Origin: an uncultured Paracoccaceae bacterium
GTDB lineage: Bacteria > Pseudomonadota > Alphaproteobacteria > Rhodobacterales > Rhodobacteraceae
Assembly: GCA_947500135.1 (NCBI GenBank)
Contig: CANMQX010000005.1
Span: 248,001-312,000 of the forward strand
Length of the DNA: 64,000 nucleotides
Direction of reading: 5' to 3'
Shown: positions 45,472 through 55,166 of the stretch, in pieces
How positions within the stretch are numbered: the stretch's first letter is position 1
Layout of the letters: each line of letters opens with the position of its first letter
Notes under the pieces: generated by a model
What the model saw: only the letters and a program-made list of their open reading frames with translations
Database searches by the model: none
What the model was told of the DNA's origin: nothing
Position numbers and translations under genes: made by a program

Positions 45472-46010
45472 GGGCGCGCCCTGACAAACATCGGATTGCC
45501 GATCCCTGTCATGCGTGACGGCAAATCCTTCATCGCGACGGCCCGCGCGCCCAGCACAGCCGCATCCCCGATCTGAACGCCGGGGCCCACAAAAGCATCG
45601 GCGCAGATCCAGGCATCAGACCCGATCTCGATCGGGTCACGCAGCAATGGGCGCGATGCGACACTGTGGTCATGGCTGCCCGCGCAAAGATGCGCATGTT
45701 GCGATACCGTGGCACGCGCGCCGATCTTGATCCGGCCCAGTGCATAAAGGATGGCCCGGTCGCCCACGGCCACCTGATTGCCAATTTGCAAATGCCAGGG
45801 GATCGTGATCCGCACGGTCGGATAGATGTGAACACCCCTGCCAATCCTTGCCCCGAAAGCACGCAAAAGCCAGACACGCCATGCCCAGAAAACCCGTGGG
45901 CTAAAACGAAATAGCGGCTGACACAGCCCCCAAAGAAGACGGCCAAAAAGCGCCCGGTTGCTCCATGGCCGTTGCCTACGATTTGTGGTGACGTCGACCT
46001 GTATTGTCAT
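45468..46010 (-). CDS. Hexapeptide-repeat acetyltransferase, WcaF-like
   Basis: A 180-aa protein with the WcaF-like start NRALFGRLLWGLCQPLFRFSPR and a left-handed beta-helix of hexapeptide repeats (GVHIYPTVRI, VAVGDRAILYALGRIKIGARATVS, ADAFVGPGVQIGDAAVLGARAV). It probably acetylates a sugar of the exopolysaccharide. 4-base overlaps on both sides show tight operon packing. Confidence 0.9.
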   Translation of the reverse strand: MTIQVDVTTNRRQRPWSNRALFGRLLWGLCQPLFRFSPRVFWAWRVWLLRAFGARIGRGVHIYPTVRITIPWHLQIGNQVAVGDRAILYALGRIKIGARATVSQHAHLCAGSHDHSVASRPLLRDPIEIGSDAWICADAFVGPGVQIGDAAVLGARAVAMKDLPSRMTGIGNPMFVRARP

Positions 46011-47131
46011 GCCAGCACAGCCCCCTCGACGGGCATCTGCATGCCCCGATAAAGTTGAACAAAGGCCGCTGTCATCGCGGCGGCTGTAAAATCCCGCTGC
46101 ATCCAGGCCCGTCCTTTTTGGCCCATCTGGCGCAGATCAGCAGCGCCCAGCCGGGCGATTTCCGTGGCCAGATCGGTCTGCGCAAGCGCAATGCAGCGCC
46201 CACAACCCTGGGGGTCCAATGCATGCCAGGGCGTGTCTTGCGTGGTGATCACCGGCACGGCATGTGCCAGCGCCTCTGCCACAGCGATGCCGAAATTTTC
46301 GGAATGGCTGGGCAGGATGAACAGATCTGCGTTGGCAAAGGCGCGGGTCTTGGCGGCCGCATCAACATGGCCATGCAACCTAATGCGATCATGCGCGCGG
46401 GCCTGTAGCGTTGTGACATAATCCGGCTGACCCGTGCCATAGACATCCAGCGTGATATGCGCAGGCAGTTGATCCACAGCATCAAACAACAGATCGAGCC
46501 CCTTTTTGGGATGCAACCGCCCCAGATACATCAGGCGCAGCTGATCTGATTGCGGAGGGCGGTGCGAAAGCGCGGGGATGTCCACGCAATTGGGGATCAC
46601 GGCCGTATCAATGCCGGGCAAATGCCGGACACTGCTTGCAGCCTCGGCAGCAGAGGTTGTGTGCAACACCGATTGCGCAGGGCGCAGAGCCTGTGCTGCC
46701 TTGGTAAACAGGGTCTTGGTCTTTTTGCGAGGCACCGCGCCCCAGTCTTCGGTCGCTTGCAGCGCACCGCGCGGCGACCAGACAACGGGACGACCCAGAA
46801 GGCGCGCAAGGGCCAAGGTCGGTAAGGTCGGAAAGCTGTAAGTTCCCGTCAGATGCACCAGATCAGCCCAGCGGATCGCACCCGGAAGCTGGGCCAGCAA
46901 CCCCGGCGCAATGCTATGTCCCAACAACCGTCTTGCATAGTGAACCTGATAGGGCAACGTGCCCGGCTGGACCCGGTCACCAACGCGCGGGCTGGTCGCA
47001 TCGGTCGTCAAAACCCGCAGGTCCATATCAGGGGTGGCATGGATGCCATCGCAGATCGCCTTGGTTGACCAGATCGGCCCACCCCACCATGTGGCCGGAT
47101 AAAAGGATGGGGCGACATGCAGGATTTTCAT
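46007..47131 (-). CDS. Glycosyltransferase family 4
   Basis: A 374-aa GT-B enzyme with the N-terminal block MKILHVAPSFYPATWWGGPI, the middle LMYLGRLHPKKGLDLLFDAVDQL and the C-terminal E-x7-E region SHSENFGIAVAEALAHAVPVIT. It transfers a sugar from a nucleotide donor during repeat-unit assembly. Fourth gene from the end of the operon. Confidence 0.93.
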   Translation of the reverse strand: MKILHVAPSFYPATWWGGPIWSTKAICDGIHATPDMDLRVLTTDATSPRVGDRVQPGTLPYQVHYARRLLGHSIAPGLLAQLPGAIRWADLVHLTGTYSFPTLPTLALARLLGRPVVWSPRGALQATEDWGAVPRKKTKTLFTKAAQALRPAQSVLHTTSAAEAASSVRHLPGIDTAVIPNCVDIPALSHRPPQSDQLRLMYLGRLHPKKGLDLLFDAVDQLPAHITLDVYGTGQPDYVTTLQARAHDRIRLHGHVDAAAKTRAFANADLFILPSHSENFGIAVAEALAHAVPVITTQDTPWHALDPQGCGRCIALAQTDLATEIARLGAADLRQMGQKGRAWMQRDFTAAAMTAAFVQLYRGMQMPVEGAVLA

Positions 47132-47715
47132 GCCGCAACCTCGGCCAGATGATCCTTTTGGCCCAGAACCCGCGCCGGGTTACCGCCAACAATGGCACCC
47201 GCAGGCACATCATGGACCACAACAGCCCCCGCACCGATCACGGCACCCGGCCCGATCTTGCGGCATTGCGGCATGATCACCGCACGCATCCCGATCCAGA
47301 CATCGGGCGCAATCGTCTTGGGCAGCATTTCGGGGGCGGCGCGCGGGTCAAGCCCATGATCATGGGTGTAGATCACCACCCCTTCGGAAATCAGCACACC
47401 TGTGCCAAGGCTTAGCCCGCCTGTCGTGTCCAGATGAACATCCTGATTAATCTGCACCCCGTCATCGATGATCAACGGGCCATCCGCCACCTCGGACGAC
47501 GCATTGCAGCCCCGCCAGAAATAACAGTTGCTGCCCACACTCACCGTGCCGGGCTGGGCAAAGCGGACGCCGGGCTGAAACCGCGACCCGGCCCCGACTG
47601 AAGCCAATGTTGCCCGGTGCATGCGCGTGGCGGTCAGCATACCCAACCGGCGGCCCAATGCCGCGCCGATGCGACCGGCCCAATAGGTGGTTTTGAACAG
47701 TTGTTTAAGTAACAT
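47128..47715 (-). CDS. Hexapeptide-repeat acyltransferase
   Basis: A 195-aa left-handed beta-helix acyltransferase: RFQPGVRFAQPGTVSVGSNCYFWRG, INQDVHLDTTGGLSLGTGVLISEGVVIYTHDHG (the catalytic His region) and APDVWIGMRAVIMPQCRKIGPGAVIGAGAVV. It resembles sugar O-acetyltransferases such as the LacA/WcaB group. It overlaps the polymerase gene by 11 bases. Confidence 0.9.
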   Translation of the reverse strand: MLLKQLFKTTYWAGRIGAALGRRLGMLTATRMHRATLASVGAGSRFQPGVRFAQPGTVSVGSNCYFWRGCNASSEVADGPLIIDDGVQINQDVHLDTTGGLSLGTGVLISEGVVIYTHDHGLDPRAAPEMLPKTIAPDVWIGMRAVIMPQCRKIGPGAVIGAGAVVVHDVPAGAIVGGNPARVLGQKDHLAEVAA

Positions 47716-49063
47716 AAAGCTGGCTCCGATCCCGGTTGCGCGTGGAAATCCAAATTGTGTAGCGGCGTAAAAATAGACAGATCATCACGGCCAGCAGCAT
47801 GAACTGCGCCACAGCGCCCACGATGAACGCGCTGAGGGATGATTGCAGGGTTGCCTGCACGAATGGGTAGAACAGCATCGGATAAAGCAGAAACGCCCCA
47901 TGGCGGATCGCGGCGATAGATGACAGCAACGCCACCTCGCCCTTGCGATAAATCCAGCCCAGCACAAACCCAACGCCCAGCCCGGCCCAGCCGAAATTGA
48001 TAAATGCCTCGCCCGGGCCGGTCACGTTGAACGCACCACCGGTATACATCCCCATGATGTCCCGTTTGAAAAAGACGCCCAGATCGATGGCGGGCTTATC
48101 CGCCCAGATCGCCCGTGGCACCCAGCCAAAGCTCCACCAGATATAGCTTTGCCCGAACAGCATCTGGTCGGGCTGTACCCTGTCGGTGACCATGATGGCG
48201 GCATTGATATCCAGAAAATAGGTAGATCCGATAATCTGATGCAGCACCGCCCCGGTGGTCCCACCAGTGCCTAATCGCAATTGGGTCATGTACCCCGACA
48301 CCACGCCCAACAGCACCAGCAGAATACCGCCAAGGCCAAGCGCCCGCCCGCTGAACCGTCCCCCCAGCATCATATGCGTGGCCAGACCAAAGATGAACAG
48401 TTCCACCAGTTCGAACCGGTCACCCGACATCAACGCGATCAGGACCAACAGCAAGGCCAGCAAACCCGCCTGCCCCAACACCCGTCGCGACCCGGTGACA
48501 ATGCCATTGGCCAATAACAGCACAAAAGCGAATTTCGGCACGATGAAAAGGGTCTTGATCCCCGCCAGCGTCGCCCCGACCCCATCAGCATTCACGTTAA
48601 TCTGCTTGGCCGTGTTTAACGCGCTCAGCGTCTGAAGGTCGAAACCGCCCGCACCCCGCGTCCGCAGGATCAGCAGGATCGTTGCCGCAGCAACCCCGAA
48701 GGCGAGTGCGAATAACGATCCCCGCCGCGTCAGCCCACCCGCCACAATGCGGGCGGCCGTGATCCCGTCCGCCCTGGATGTCGCCGTGCATCCAAACCGG
48801 TAACCCACACAGAGCAACAGGATGAACAGCGAAAGGTACAGCACCCCCAGCAGGTGGCCCCATGGGTTGTCGACGAACCGCCTGTAAAATGCCAGTTCCG
48901 GCACAAACGCATGGCTTGCGACCTTCAGCAGAAACCCGAAAAAACAGAAATAGGCGACCAGATGCATGGGCGAGACAAGCCGCACCAGCCCGTATTTCTG
49001 CCCCAGGATAAATGGCAGAACCGTACAAAGAAGCGCCATCAGGATGATCAGGACGGGTTCCAT
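47705..49063 (-). CDS. Wzy-like polysaccharide polymerase
   Basis: A 452-aa polytopic membrane protein with about 10-12 helices, for example MEPVLIILMALLCTVLPFILG and AALLVLIALMSGDRF-like segments, plus a large loop (TDRVQPDQMLFGQSYIWWSFGWVPRAIW). Neither sequence nor motif proves the function; the length, topology and position between flippase and glycosyltransferase genes fit a Wzy-type polymerase. The ATG at 49063 follows AGGAGG and is preferred to the longer frame at 49138. Confidence 0.78.
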   Translation of the reverse strand: MEPVLIILMALLCTVLPFILGQKYGLVRLVSPMHLVAYFCFFGFLLKVASHAFVPELAFYRRFVDNPWGHLLGVLYLSLFILLLCVGYRFGCTATSRADGITAARIVAGGLTRRGSLFALAFGVAAATILLILRTRGAGGFDLQTLSALNTAKQINVNADGVGATLAGIKTLFIVPKFAFVLLLANGIVTGSRRVLGQAGLLALLLVLIALMSGDRFELVELFIFGLATHMMLGGRFSGRALGLGGILLVLLGVVSGYMTQLRLGTGGTTGAVLHQIIGSTYFLDINAAIMVTDRVQPDQMLFGQSYIWWSFGWVPRAIWADKPAIDLGVFFKRDIMGMYTGGAFNVTGPGEAFINFGWAGLGVGFVLGWIYRKGEVALLSSIAAIRHGAFLLYPMLFYPFVQATLQSSLSAFIVGAVAQFMLLAVMICLFLRRYTIWISTRNRDRSQLYVT

Positions 49064-50307
49064 CGCACCTCCTGCCTGCCGCGCAATAGGGCGCGGGCGG
49101 ATGTATCCACGCCCAGCCGGTTTTGGATCACCGCCCAAAGCAGCAGACTACCGCATGTCAGCGCGCCGACATAAATGCTCGCGTTCAGCACAGGCGTCAG
49201 CACCGGGATCATGGCGACCCCGACCAGATAGACAGCAAGGCTGCACAGACGGGCGCTGGCTGCGAAATGCGCCAGTTTGCACAGGGTCGCCACGGTAAAG
49301 GTTGCAGCGAACAACAGTTGCAACGCTGCACCGCCCAGCAGGATCAGGCAAAGGATGTCACCCGTCGCCTCCCAAATCCGCAGGCCGGGGATTTGCAAGA
49401 TGGCGAGGGTCACAAACCCGGCCCCCAGCAAGGCAAACCCAGGGATCAGGGCAACCTTACTGGCCTGCCTGCTGGCCCGTTTCAATGCGGTGCGGTCACC
49501 TGCCCCATGCGCCTTGGCTACCGGCACCGATGCCACCCAGGTCGCCACGCTCACCGGCATCACAACCAGATTGGTCAACCGGCGCAGCAGGCCATAAAGC
49601 CCGATTTGCGCGTCCGACAGGAACGCCCCGCCAATCACGATATCAACCTGCGCTAATGCGGTGCCCAGCACGGATGTTCCCCAAAGTGACAATGGCGGGG
49701 CTTCGGTGGCACCTTTGCGCAGCAAGGCGCGGCGGCCCTCCTGCCGCCAACACCAGATCGTGGCGACCAGACACATGACGAATAGCAAAACCGCAGATTG
49801 GACCAGGATCGCAGCACTGCCGCTAACGACCAAAACGGCGGCGCAGCCAAGCGCCATTTGCGGGGCGGCATCGCGCAAGATCATCGAGTAATGCAAACTG
49901 CCCAGCGCCCGCATGATGCTGGCCAGGCAGGCCGCCAGATGAATAGACAGTGCCGCCGCGATGATCGCCATCCATGGCAAGGCGGGCAAAAGCGCAGACA
50001 AGATGGCGAGACCAATAAGCCCAACCAAGGCAGGCCCGATCAGCACATAAAGCAGCATGGCAAACCCGGTGATCCGCCCGCCATCTGACAGGGCACGCAG
50101 CAACATCAACGGCGCGCCACATGACACGACGCTGGAACCGACCATGGCCAGCCCCCAGATCACGATCAACTGGCCCAGCATGTCCAGACCCAGCCAAGCC
50201 GCCAGCCCAACCATCACCCCGAAATTCAGCCCGACAATCCCTACCCGCACAAGCATCGCGGGTGCGGCACTGCCGTGAACAAGGTTTCTGATGATGGATG
50301 CGGTCAT
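49048..50307 (-). CDS. Wzx-like oligosaccharide flippase
   Basis: A 419-aa membrane protein with about 12-14 helices, for example VGIVGLNFGVMVGLAAWLGL and LVGLIGLAILSALLPALPW. The basic cytosolic segment KAHGAGDRTALKRASRQASKVALIPG is typical of the MATE/polysaccharide flippase superfamily. It probably flips the lipid-linked repeat unit. It is first of the leftward operon and overlaps the polymerase start. The ATG at 50307 is preceded by GAGGG, whereas the frame to 50328 begins with TTG. Confidence 0.82.
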   Translation of the reverse strand: MTASIIRNLVHGSAAPAMLVRVGIVGLNFGVMVGLAAWLGLDMLGQLIVIWGLAMVGSSVVSCGAPLMLLRALSDGGRITGFAMLLYVLIGPALVGLIGLAILSALLPALPWMAIIAAALSIHLAACLASIMRALGSLHYSMILRDAAPQMALGCAAVLVVSGSAAILVQSAVLLFVMCLVATIWCWRQEGRRALLRKGATEAPPLSLWGTSVLGTALAQVDIVIGGAFLSDAQIGLYGLLRRLTNLVVMPVSVATWVASVPVAKAHGAGDRTALKRASRQASKVALIPGFALLGAGFVTLAILQIPGLRIWEATGDILCLILLGGAALQLLFAATFTVATLCKLAHFAASARLCSLAVYLVGVAMIPVLTPVLNASIYVGALTCGSLLLWAVIQNRLGVDTSARALLRGRQEVRWNPS

Positions 50308-50436
50308 GACCCTCAAACGCTGAAACAACGCGGTTAACCATGCGCCGCGCCGATTTAGTGGTCATTCATTGTGATTAATTTAAGGTTAACTCCTCTGTGT
50401 TGGATTGAGCATCGTACAACCAAAGGTATCCGCGTC
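50308..50436. promoter_or_regulatory. Divergent promoter region of the polysaccharide locus
   Basis: A 129-bp gap between the flippase and BY-kinase genes. It contains two GGTTAAC copies (50332-50338 and 50384-50390) in an AT-richer stretch. The two outward transcription units must start here. A similar pair occurs in the gap at 57794-58101. Confidence 0.35.
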
Positions 50437-52464
50437 ATGGTAAAGCTGATCAATGACCCCGCATTGCGCGTGCAAAACCTGTCCGCAATTGAAGTGGAAC
50501 GGATCGAACCGCTGGATATTCAGGGGCTGTTACGCACGATCTGGCATGGGAAATTTCTGATACTGGCCGTCACCAGCCTCTTCATTCTGGCGGCAGGTTA
50601 CTACGCCTTTGCCGTGGCCAGCCCGCGATTTGCGGCCACAACGACGCTGAAGGTTGAAACCGACCACGACCCCTTGGCAGGCCCGGAATTGACCACCATG
50701 GGGCTGGCGACGGACAACAGCGCGCTGAATACCGAGGTCGCGATGCTGCAATCGCGCCATCTGTTGGAACAGGTTGTGGCGGGACTTGATCTGGGAACCA
50801 ACCCGGCCTTCAATCGGTATCTGACGCCAATTGCCCCGTGGTCTGTGACCGGGATCCGCAACAGGTTGCGTGACGTTCTAAGCGGGCAGCAAACCGCAAC
50901 CCCTGACGCCGCAGCAATACACGAAAAAACCATCGAAAACCTCGCCGCGACCTTGTCTGTACGATCTGTTCGGGACACTTATATCTTTGAAATCACGGCA
51001 ACAACGGGCGACCCGGCCATGTCTGCAATGGTCGCAAACGCCTTGGCCCGTGCCTATCTGGATGATCAGGTCAACGCCAAACAAGCGGTCACCGCACGGG
51101 CCTTTGATTGGCTGGCCGCGCGGGTCTACGATCTGCAACTCGAACTGGAAGGTAAGGAAACGGCGATCAACGATCTTGTCGTCGCAAACCGGGCCCATGA
51201 TGCAGAGGCGCTGGACGCGCTTAGCCGTCAATCCATGGAAACCCGGCAGCGTTTGCGCGACGTGCAGCGCGCGCTTGGCAATGCAGAGGCGAAGCTGGAC
51301 AGTTTTGGTGCCACCGCCACAAATGCAGCGCTGAGCGATCGACAAAGGCTAGAGGCGGATGTGCAACGCTTCGTCGATCAGGCCGCCGCGTTGGAGGTGT
51401 TTCAAAACGAACTGGACAGTCAACTGGCCAGCCAATCCGCCAGCCTGATCGCCTTGCAGCAATTGCAACGCGAGGCGAACGCCACGCGGGTTCTGTATGA
51501 AACTTTTCTGGCCCGGCTGCGCGAAACCAGCGTGCAACGCGATCTGCATCACGCTGATAGCCGCATTCTTGCCCCCGCCACCGCTGGCAAATATGTTGCA
51601 CCGCGCAAGGTGCTGATCCTGCTGATTGCCGGGGCATTGGGGCTGGCGTTAGGGATTTTGTTGGTTCTGGGGCGCCGCGCCCTGCGCAAGGGGTTCATCA
51701 CGGCTGACATGATCACAGATGCAACCGGCTTGCCCGTTCTGGCGCAAATCCCCCGCTTGCGGATCAGGAAGCCGCGTCGCCTGCTGGATTATCTGAATGC
51801 GAAACCATCCTCCGCCGCGGCAGAGGCGATTCGCAATTTGCGTACCTCTTTGCTGCTGGCCAATCCAGAGAAAGTACCGCAGGTGATCCTGTCCACATCC
51901 AGCGTCGCAGGCGAAGGCAAAACCACCCAATCCATTGCGCTGGCCCATAACCTGGCCGGTCTGGGCAAGCGGGTCTTGCTGATCGAGGCAGACATGCGGC
52001 AGCCATCATTCGCCCAATATCTCGACTGTAGGGGGCGGGATCTAGGCCCGCTAATCGTCGGCGACCTAGCCTTAAAGGACGCGGTCACCCATGACACGCG
52101 GCTGGGCGCAGATATCCTGCCCGGCAAACCCACAAATCAGAATCCGGCCGACCGGTTCGCCTCATCACAATTCGCGGAATTCATCGCGGATCTGCGCAAA
52201 ACATATGATTTCGTCATTCTGGATGCACCGCCGGTTCTGCCGGTTCCTGATGCCCGGATCCTTGCCCAATATAGCGACGCAATCATCTATGCCGTGCGCT
52301 GGGAAAAGACCGACCAGCGCCTGGTCATGGAAGGGCAACGCGCTTTGGCTGATGTGAACGCCACGATCACCGGTACGGTTCTGGCGCAGGTCGATACACA
52401 ACGCCTGCACCATTATGGCGGCGTGCATATGGGTCAGTATGGCAAAACCTATTTTCAGAATTAG
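50437..52464 (+). CDS. Wzz-type chain-length regulator fused to tyrosine autokinase
   Basis: A 675-aa protein with an N-terminal Wzz domain (membrane helix FLILAVTSLFILAAGYYAFAV near residues 40-60), a long periplasmic coiled-coil part and a second helix (VLILLIAGALGLALGILLVL). A cytosolic BY-kinase follows: Walker A SVAGEGKTT at residues 489-497, Walker A' VLLIEADMRQP and Walker B FVILDAPPV at about 596. The C-terminal tail has three tyrosines (YGGVHMGQYGKTYF) as autophosphorylation targets. It sets exopolysaccharide chain length and export. Start chosen at 50437. Confidence 0.93.
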   Translation: MVKLINDPALRVQNLSAIEVERIEPLDIQGLLRTIWHGKFLILAVTSLFILAAGYYAFAVASPRFAATTTLKVETDHDPLAGPELTTMGLATDNSALNTEVAMLQSRHLLEQVVAGLDLGTNPAFNRYLTPIAPWSVTGIRNRLRDVLSGQQTATPDAAAIHEKTIENLAATLSVRSVRDTYIFEITATTGDPAMSAMVANALARAYLDDQVNAKQAVTARAFDWLAARVYDLQLELEGKETAINDLVVANRAHDAEALDALSRQSMETRQRLRDVQRALGNAEAKLDSFGATATNAALSDRQRLEADVQRFVDQAAALEVFQNELDSQLASQSASLIALQQLQREANATRVLYETFLARLRETSVQRDLHHADSRILAPATAGKYVAPRKVLILLIAGALGLALGILLVLGRRALRKGFITADMITDATGLPVLAQIPRLRIRKPRRLLDYLNAKPSSAAAEAIRNLRTSLLLANPEKVPQVILSTSSVAGEGKTTQSIALAHNLAGLGKRVLLIEADMRQPSFAQYLDCRGRDLGPLIVGDLALKDAVTHDTRLGADILPGKPTNQNPADRFASSQFAEFIADLRKTYDFVILDAPPVLPVPDARILAQYSDAIIYAVRWEKTDQRLVMEGQRALADVNATITGTVLAQVDTQRLHHYGGVHMGQYGKTYFQN

Positions 52465-53054
52465 CGTTTGACTACTGTTACTTGCAACAACCCGATCTCT
52501 GGCGTCGCCCATTGCTGCGACCCCCAGATGAAACCATCCGGGCCGATATCATAAGTATTATGGATCCCGCCATCCGGGCCATCACATGTCTCAACCATCC
52601 GTAACACCGTCGCAGGGCCGGTTGGGCCATCATTGGAACGCCGCCCAGACGCTGCCAGAACGCAATCTTGCGTATGATAGACCAACCCGAAATCACCATC
52701 AGCTTCCGACCAGACCCGCTGATACCCCCCACCGCGCCGCGCAAGCGCGCGTTGCACCCCGCTGACATCAGCGGACATCACATCATGACCCAACCCCTTG
52801 CTTGCCACGATCACGCCATCCCACAGCGACAATTGCACACCATCGCGTGTTTGCCATGTCGTGACATCACCGTTACGGCCCACCTGCAGCAAGGTCGCCG
52901 CAACGCCGACATCAGGCGCTTCGACCAGGATCATCGGCACATCAATTGCGGCAACACGGGCCGGGGTCAGCGCGGCGCGTATGCGGCTTGCATCCTGATC
53001 AGGGCTTGGGGCACATCCGATCAGTGCTGCCAGACAAACGATCCAATGTTTCAT
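52461..53054 (-). CDS. YjbF/GfcB-like exopolysaccharide lipoprotein
   Basis: About 197 aa with a lipoprotein signal ending LIGC, and segments GVQLSLWDGVIVASKGLGHDVMSADVSGVQRAL and FGLVYHTQDCVLA. This matches the YjbF (GfcB, DUF2886) group, which works with YjbH at the outer membrane in exopolysaccharide or capsule export. It overlaps yjbH by 4 bases, and overlaps the end of the convergent BY-kinase gene. Its role is inferred from the pairing. Confidence 0.82.
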   Translation of the reverse strand: MKHWIVCLAALIGCAPSPDQDASRIRAALTPARVAAIDVPMILVEAPDVGVAATLLQVGRNGDVTTWQTRDGVQLSLWDGVIVASKGLGHDVMSADVSGVQRALARRGGGYQRVWSEADGDFGLVYHTQDCVLAASGRRSNDGPTGPATVLRMVETCDGPDGGIHNTYDIGPDGFIWGSQQWATPEIGLLQVTVVKR

Positions 53055-55108
53055 CGCCACACCCTTCCCCAGCTGCCCCGGATCGCATCAGCGCCCAGAT
53101 CATTGGTCAGGTCATAAAGTCGACCTTCCACATGCAACCGCGCGCCACCATCGCGGGTCACCGGCCTGATGGTGCGATCAACGCTATCGCGGGACGGCCG
53201 GCCCGACAGCCACGATACCGGCACACTGATCGTGATGCCCTTGTCAAACGATCCTTCGCCAAAATCATCAAAAGAGACATCGGTGAATGTCGCAAATGCA
53301 CCGACCGACCAACCATTGCGAAACTGACGCGACAGGGCAATGGTCGTACCCCAATCACCCGCCAGGTAACGCCCGGCATCGACACGGGCGCGATAACCGG
53401 CACCGACATCCCAATAGATCGATCCATGCCCGGTTGTGACCTCGTACTCACGAAAGGTGAAATCGCTTTCAAAGCCGCGCTGCCAGACATGATTCACCTC
53501 GATCCCAAAGGCGAGCGGGCTTTCGTCAGGCCGCCACAGCAGCTCTGCCGACGCGCCGCCAAACATCTCTTCCAGCAGACCAACACTCAGCCTTGTGGTC
53601 ACATTGGGGGTGGGCTGAGCATACCAGGCAGCAGTCAGATCAATCAGGTCGACATCGCCCTCGCGATCATAAAGCGCGAATTCACTGCGGACACGGGGCA
53701 GCACCGAATCGGACATACGGGTCGCCTGATCCAGGTTGCCTGCAACCCGCTGACGCAGCGTACCTGCCACCACGACCCCAGGAACAGGCGACCATGATGC
53801 ATCCAGCGCAAGTCCGACATCTGCGCGCAACGGATTATCCGGATCAAAAATATTGGGGGTAATGTAGGGGGTGATGCCCCATTCAAAAACCGGCTGGGCC
53901 AGGGGTTTGGGGCGGGTTGCCTGCGCATTGATCTGTGCGGCGTTCAAAAGCGACGCGGCGCCCTGCAATCCAAATTCCTGGGCCTTCAGATCGGCGCGGT
54001 TCAGACGCAGCACAGGTCCGGCAATGCCCTGCGCGACCAACGCAATGTCGAACTGGCGCAGATCGGCTGGCGCATGGGCGGCCAGAACCCGCGCCGTTCG
54101 GCCAATGGCCTGCGCTGGCGCGGGGTAGGTCAGGTTAACAACCTCAACATTAATCCGACCGGGATACCGGGATATCGCATGTAGGCGCAGCCCTTCTTGC
54201 GCCAGCTTGCGGGCAATCGCTGCATCGGTTGGGGCAAGCGCGCGTAGGGGCACAACAGGCACCGGGCCGGGGTCAAGTCCTCCACCAAACGGTGATTGGG
54301 TGGGGTTCAGCACATAGGTCAGTTGCGCCCCGACCGTGCTGCCATACAGGTATTGGGCAGAGACTTGCAGGTTGTCACGCGGGGCATAGTTCAACGCGAT
54401 ATTCACAGGCGACTGCCGATCAAACCTGCCACCATCCTGATAATCCAACGCGTCAGAGGAATATTCCGCAACCACACCAACTTGATCGGTCATCTGCCAA
54501 TCAATGCCGCCAAAAAACGCGGCATCACCCTTGAACAGGTTATTCTGGCGCACAGCACCGCCCTGTCCGACATCCTGCACCGATCTATCCGCAAAACGGG
54601 CGCCCAGCGGATTGTCAAAACCACCAACCCCGGCCAATCGGCCCCAGCCGATCCCGGCGGTCAGTGACAGGTTTGGGGAAAGCGCCTTTGTCGCGACCAG
54701 ATATTCCGCGCTGTAAATCCCGGTGCCTGCAAAATCATCCATGCCAATGGCAAGGGCGGGCAGAAAATCCGTTTCATCGGACAAACGGTAGCGCAGCGAA
54801 AAACTGCGATCCAACACATCGTCATAAACAATACCATTGGGGCTAAGCACATCATCCAAAGCGGCATAGCGAAAGCTGGCGGAAAAGCGGGGAGAGACCT
54901 GAAATGTCAGGGTGCTGCGGGTCTGGCCCGAAAACCGGTTGACAGAAAATGCCAGATCGGCATCAGGGGCCGAACGGGCATTGGGCATCTCGATCAGCCC
55001 GGGAGCACCGAAATTATTATAGCGGAGCGATACATCCTGCGCGGCAATCAGCTCCGGCCACAGATGACCTGCCAAGACACAAATCGTCGCAATAACACGC
55101 ATCACCAT
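53051..55108 (-). CDS. YjbH/GfcD-like outer-membrane exopolysaccharide protein
   Basis: A 685-aa protein with a signal peptide (RVIATICVLAGHLWPELIAAQ) and the YjbH domain start VSLRYNNFGAPGLIEMPNARSAPDADLAFSVN. It carries many beta-strand repeats with aromatic ends expected of a large outer-membrane protein. With YjbF it is thought to assist polysaccharide export. The in-frame ATG at 55108 (or 55102) starts the signal peptide. The spike gene lies just upstream. Confidence 0.88.
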   Translation of the reverse strand: MVMRVIATICVLAGHLWPELIAAQDVSLRYNNFGAPGLIEMPNARSAPDADLAFSVNRFSGQTRSTLTFQVSPRFSASFRYAALDDVLSPNGIVYDDVLDRSFSLRYRLSDETDFLPALAIGMDDFAGTGIYSAEYLVATKALSPNLSLTAGIGWGRLAGVGGFDNPLGARFADRSVQDVGQGGAVRQNNLFKGDAAFFGGIDWQMTDQVGVVAEYSSDALDYQDGGRFDRQSPVNIALNYAPRDNLQVSAQYLYGSTVGAQLTYVLNPTQSPFGGGLDPGPVPVVPLRALAPTDAAIARKLAQEGLRLHAISRYPGRINVEVVNLTYPAPAQAIGRTARVLAAHAPADLRQFDIALVAQGIAGPVLRLNRADLKAQEFGLQGAASLLNAAQINAQATRPKPLAQPVFEWGITPYITPNIFDPDNPLRADVGLALDASWSPVPGVVVAGTLRQRVAGNLDQATRMSDSVLPRVRSEFALYDREGDVDLIDLTAAWYAQPTPNVTTRLSVGLLEEMFGGASAELLWRPDESPLAFGIEVNHVWQRGFESDFTFREYEVTTGHGSIYWDVGAGYRARVDAGRYLAGDWGTTIALSRQFRNGWSVGAFATFTDVSFDDFGEGSFDKGITISVPVSWLSGRPSRDSVDRTIRPVTRDGGARLHVEGRLYDLTNDLGADAIRGSWGRVWR

Positions 55109-55166
55109 CCCCACATTCCGCCCGGTCCCATTCTGGGGCCCGGGCGGTAACACTTCGCGCGGGCGG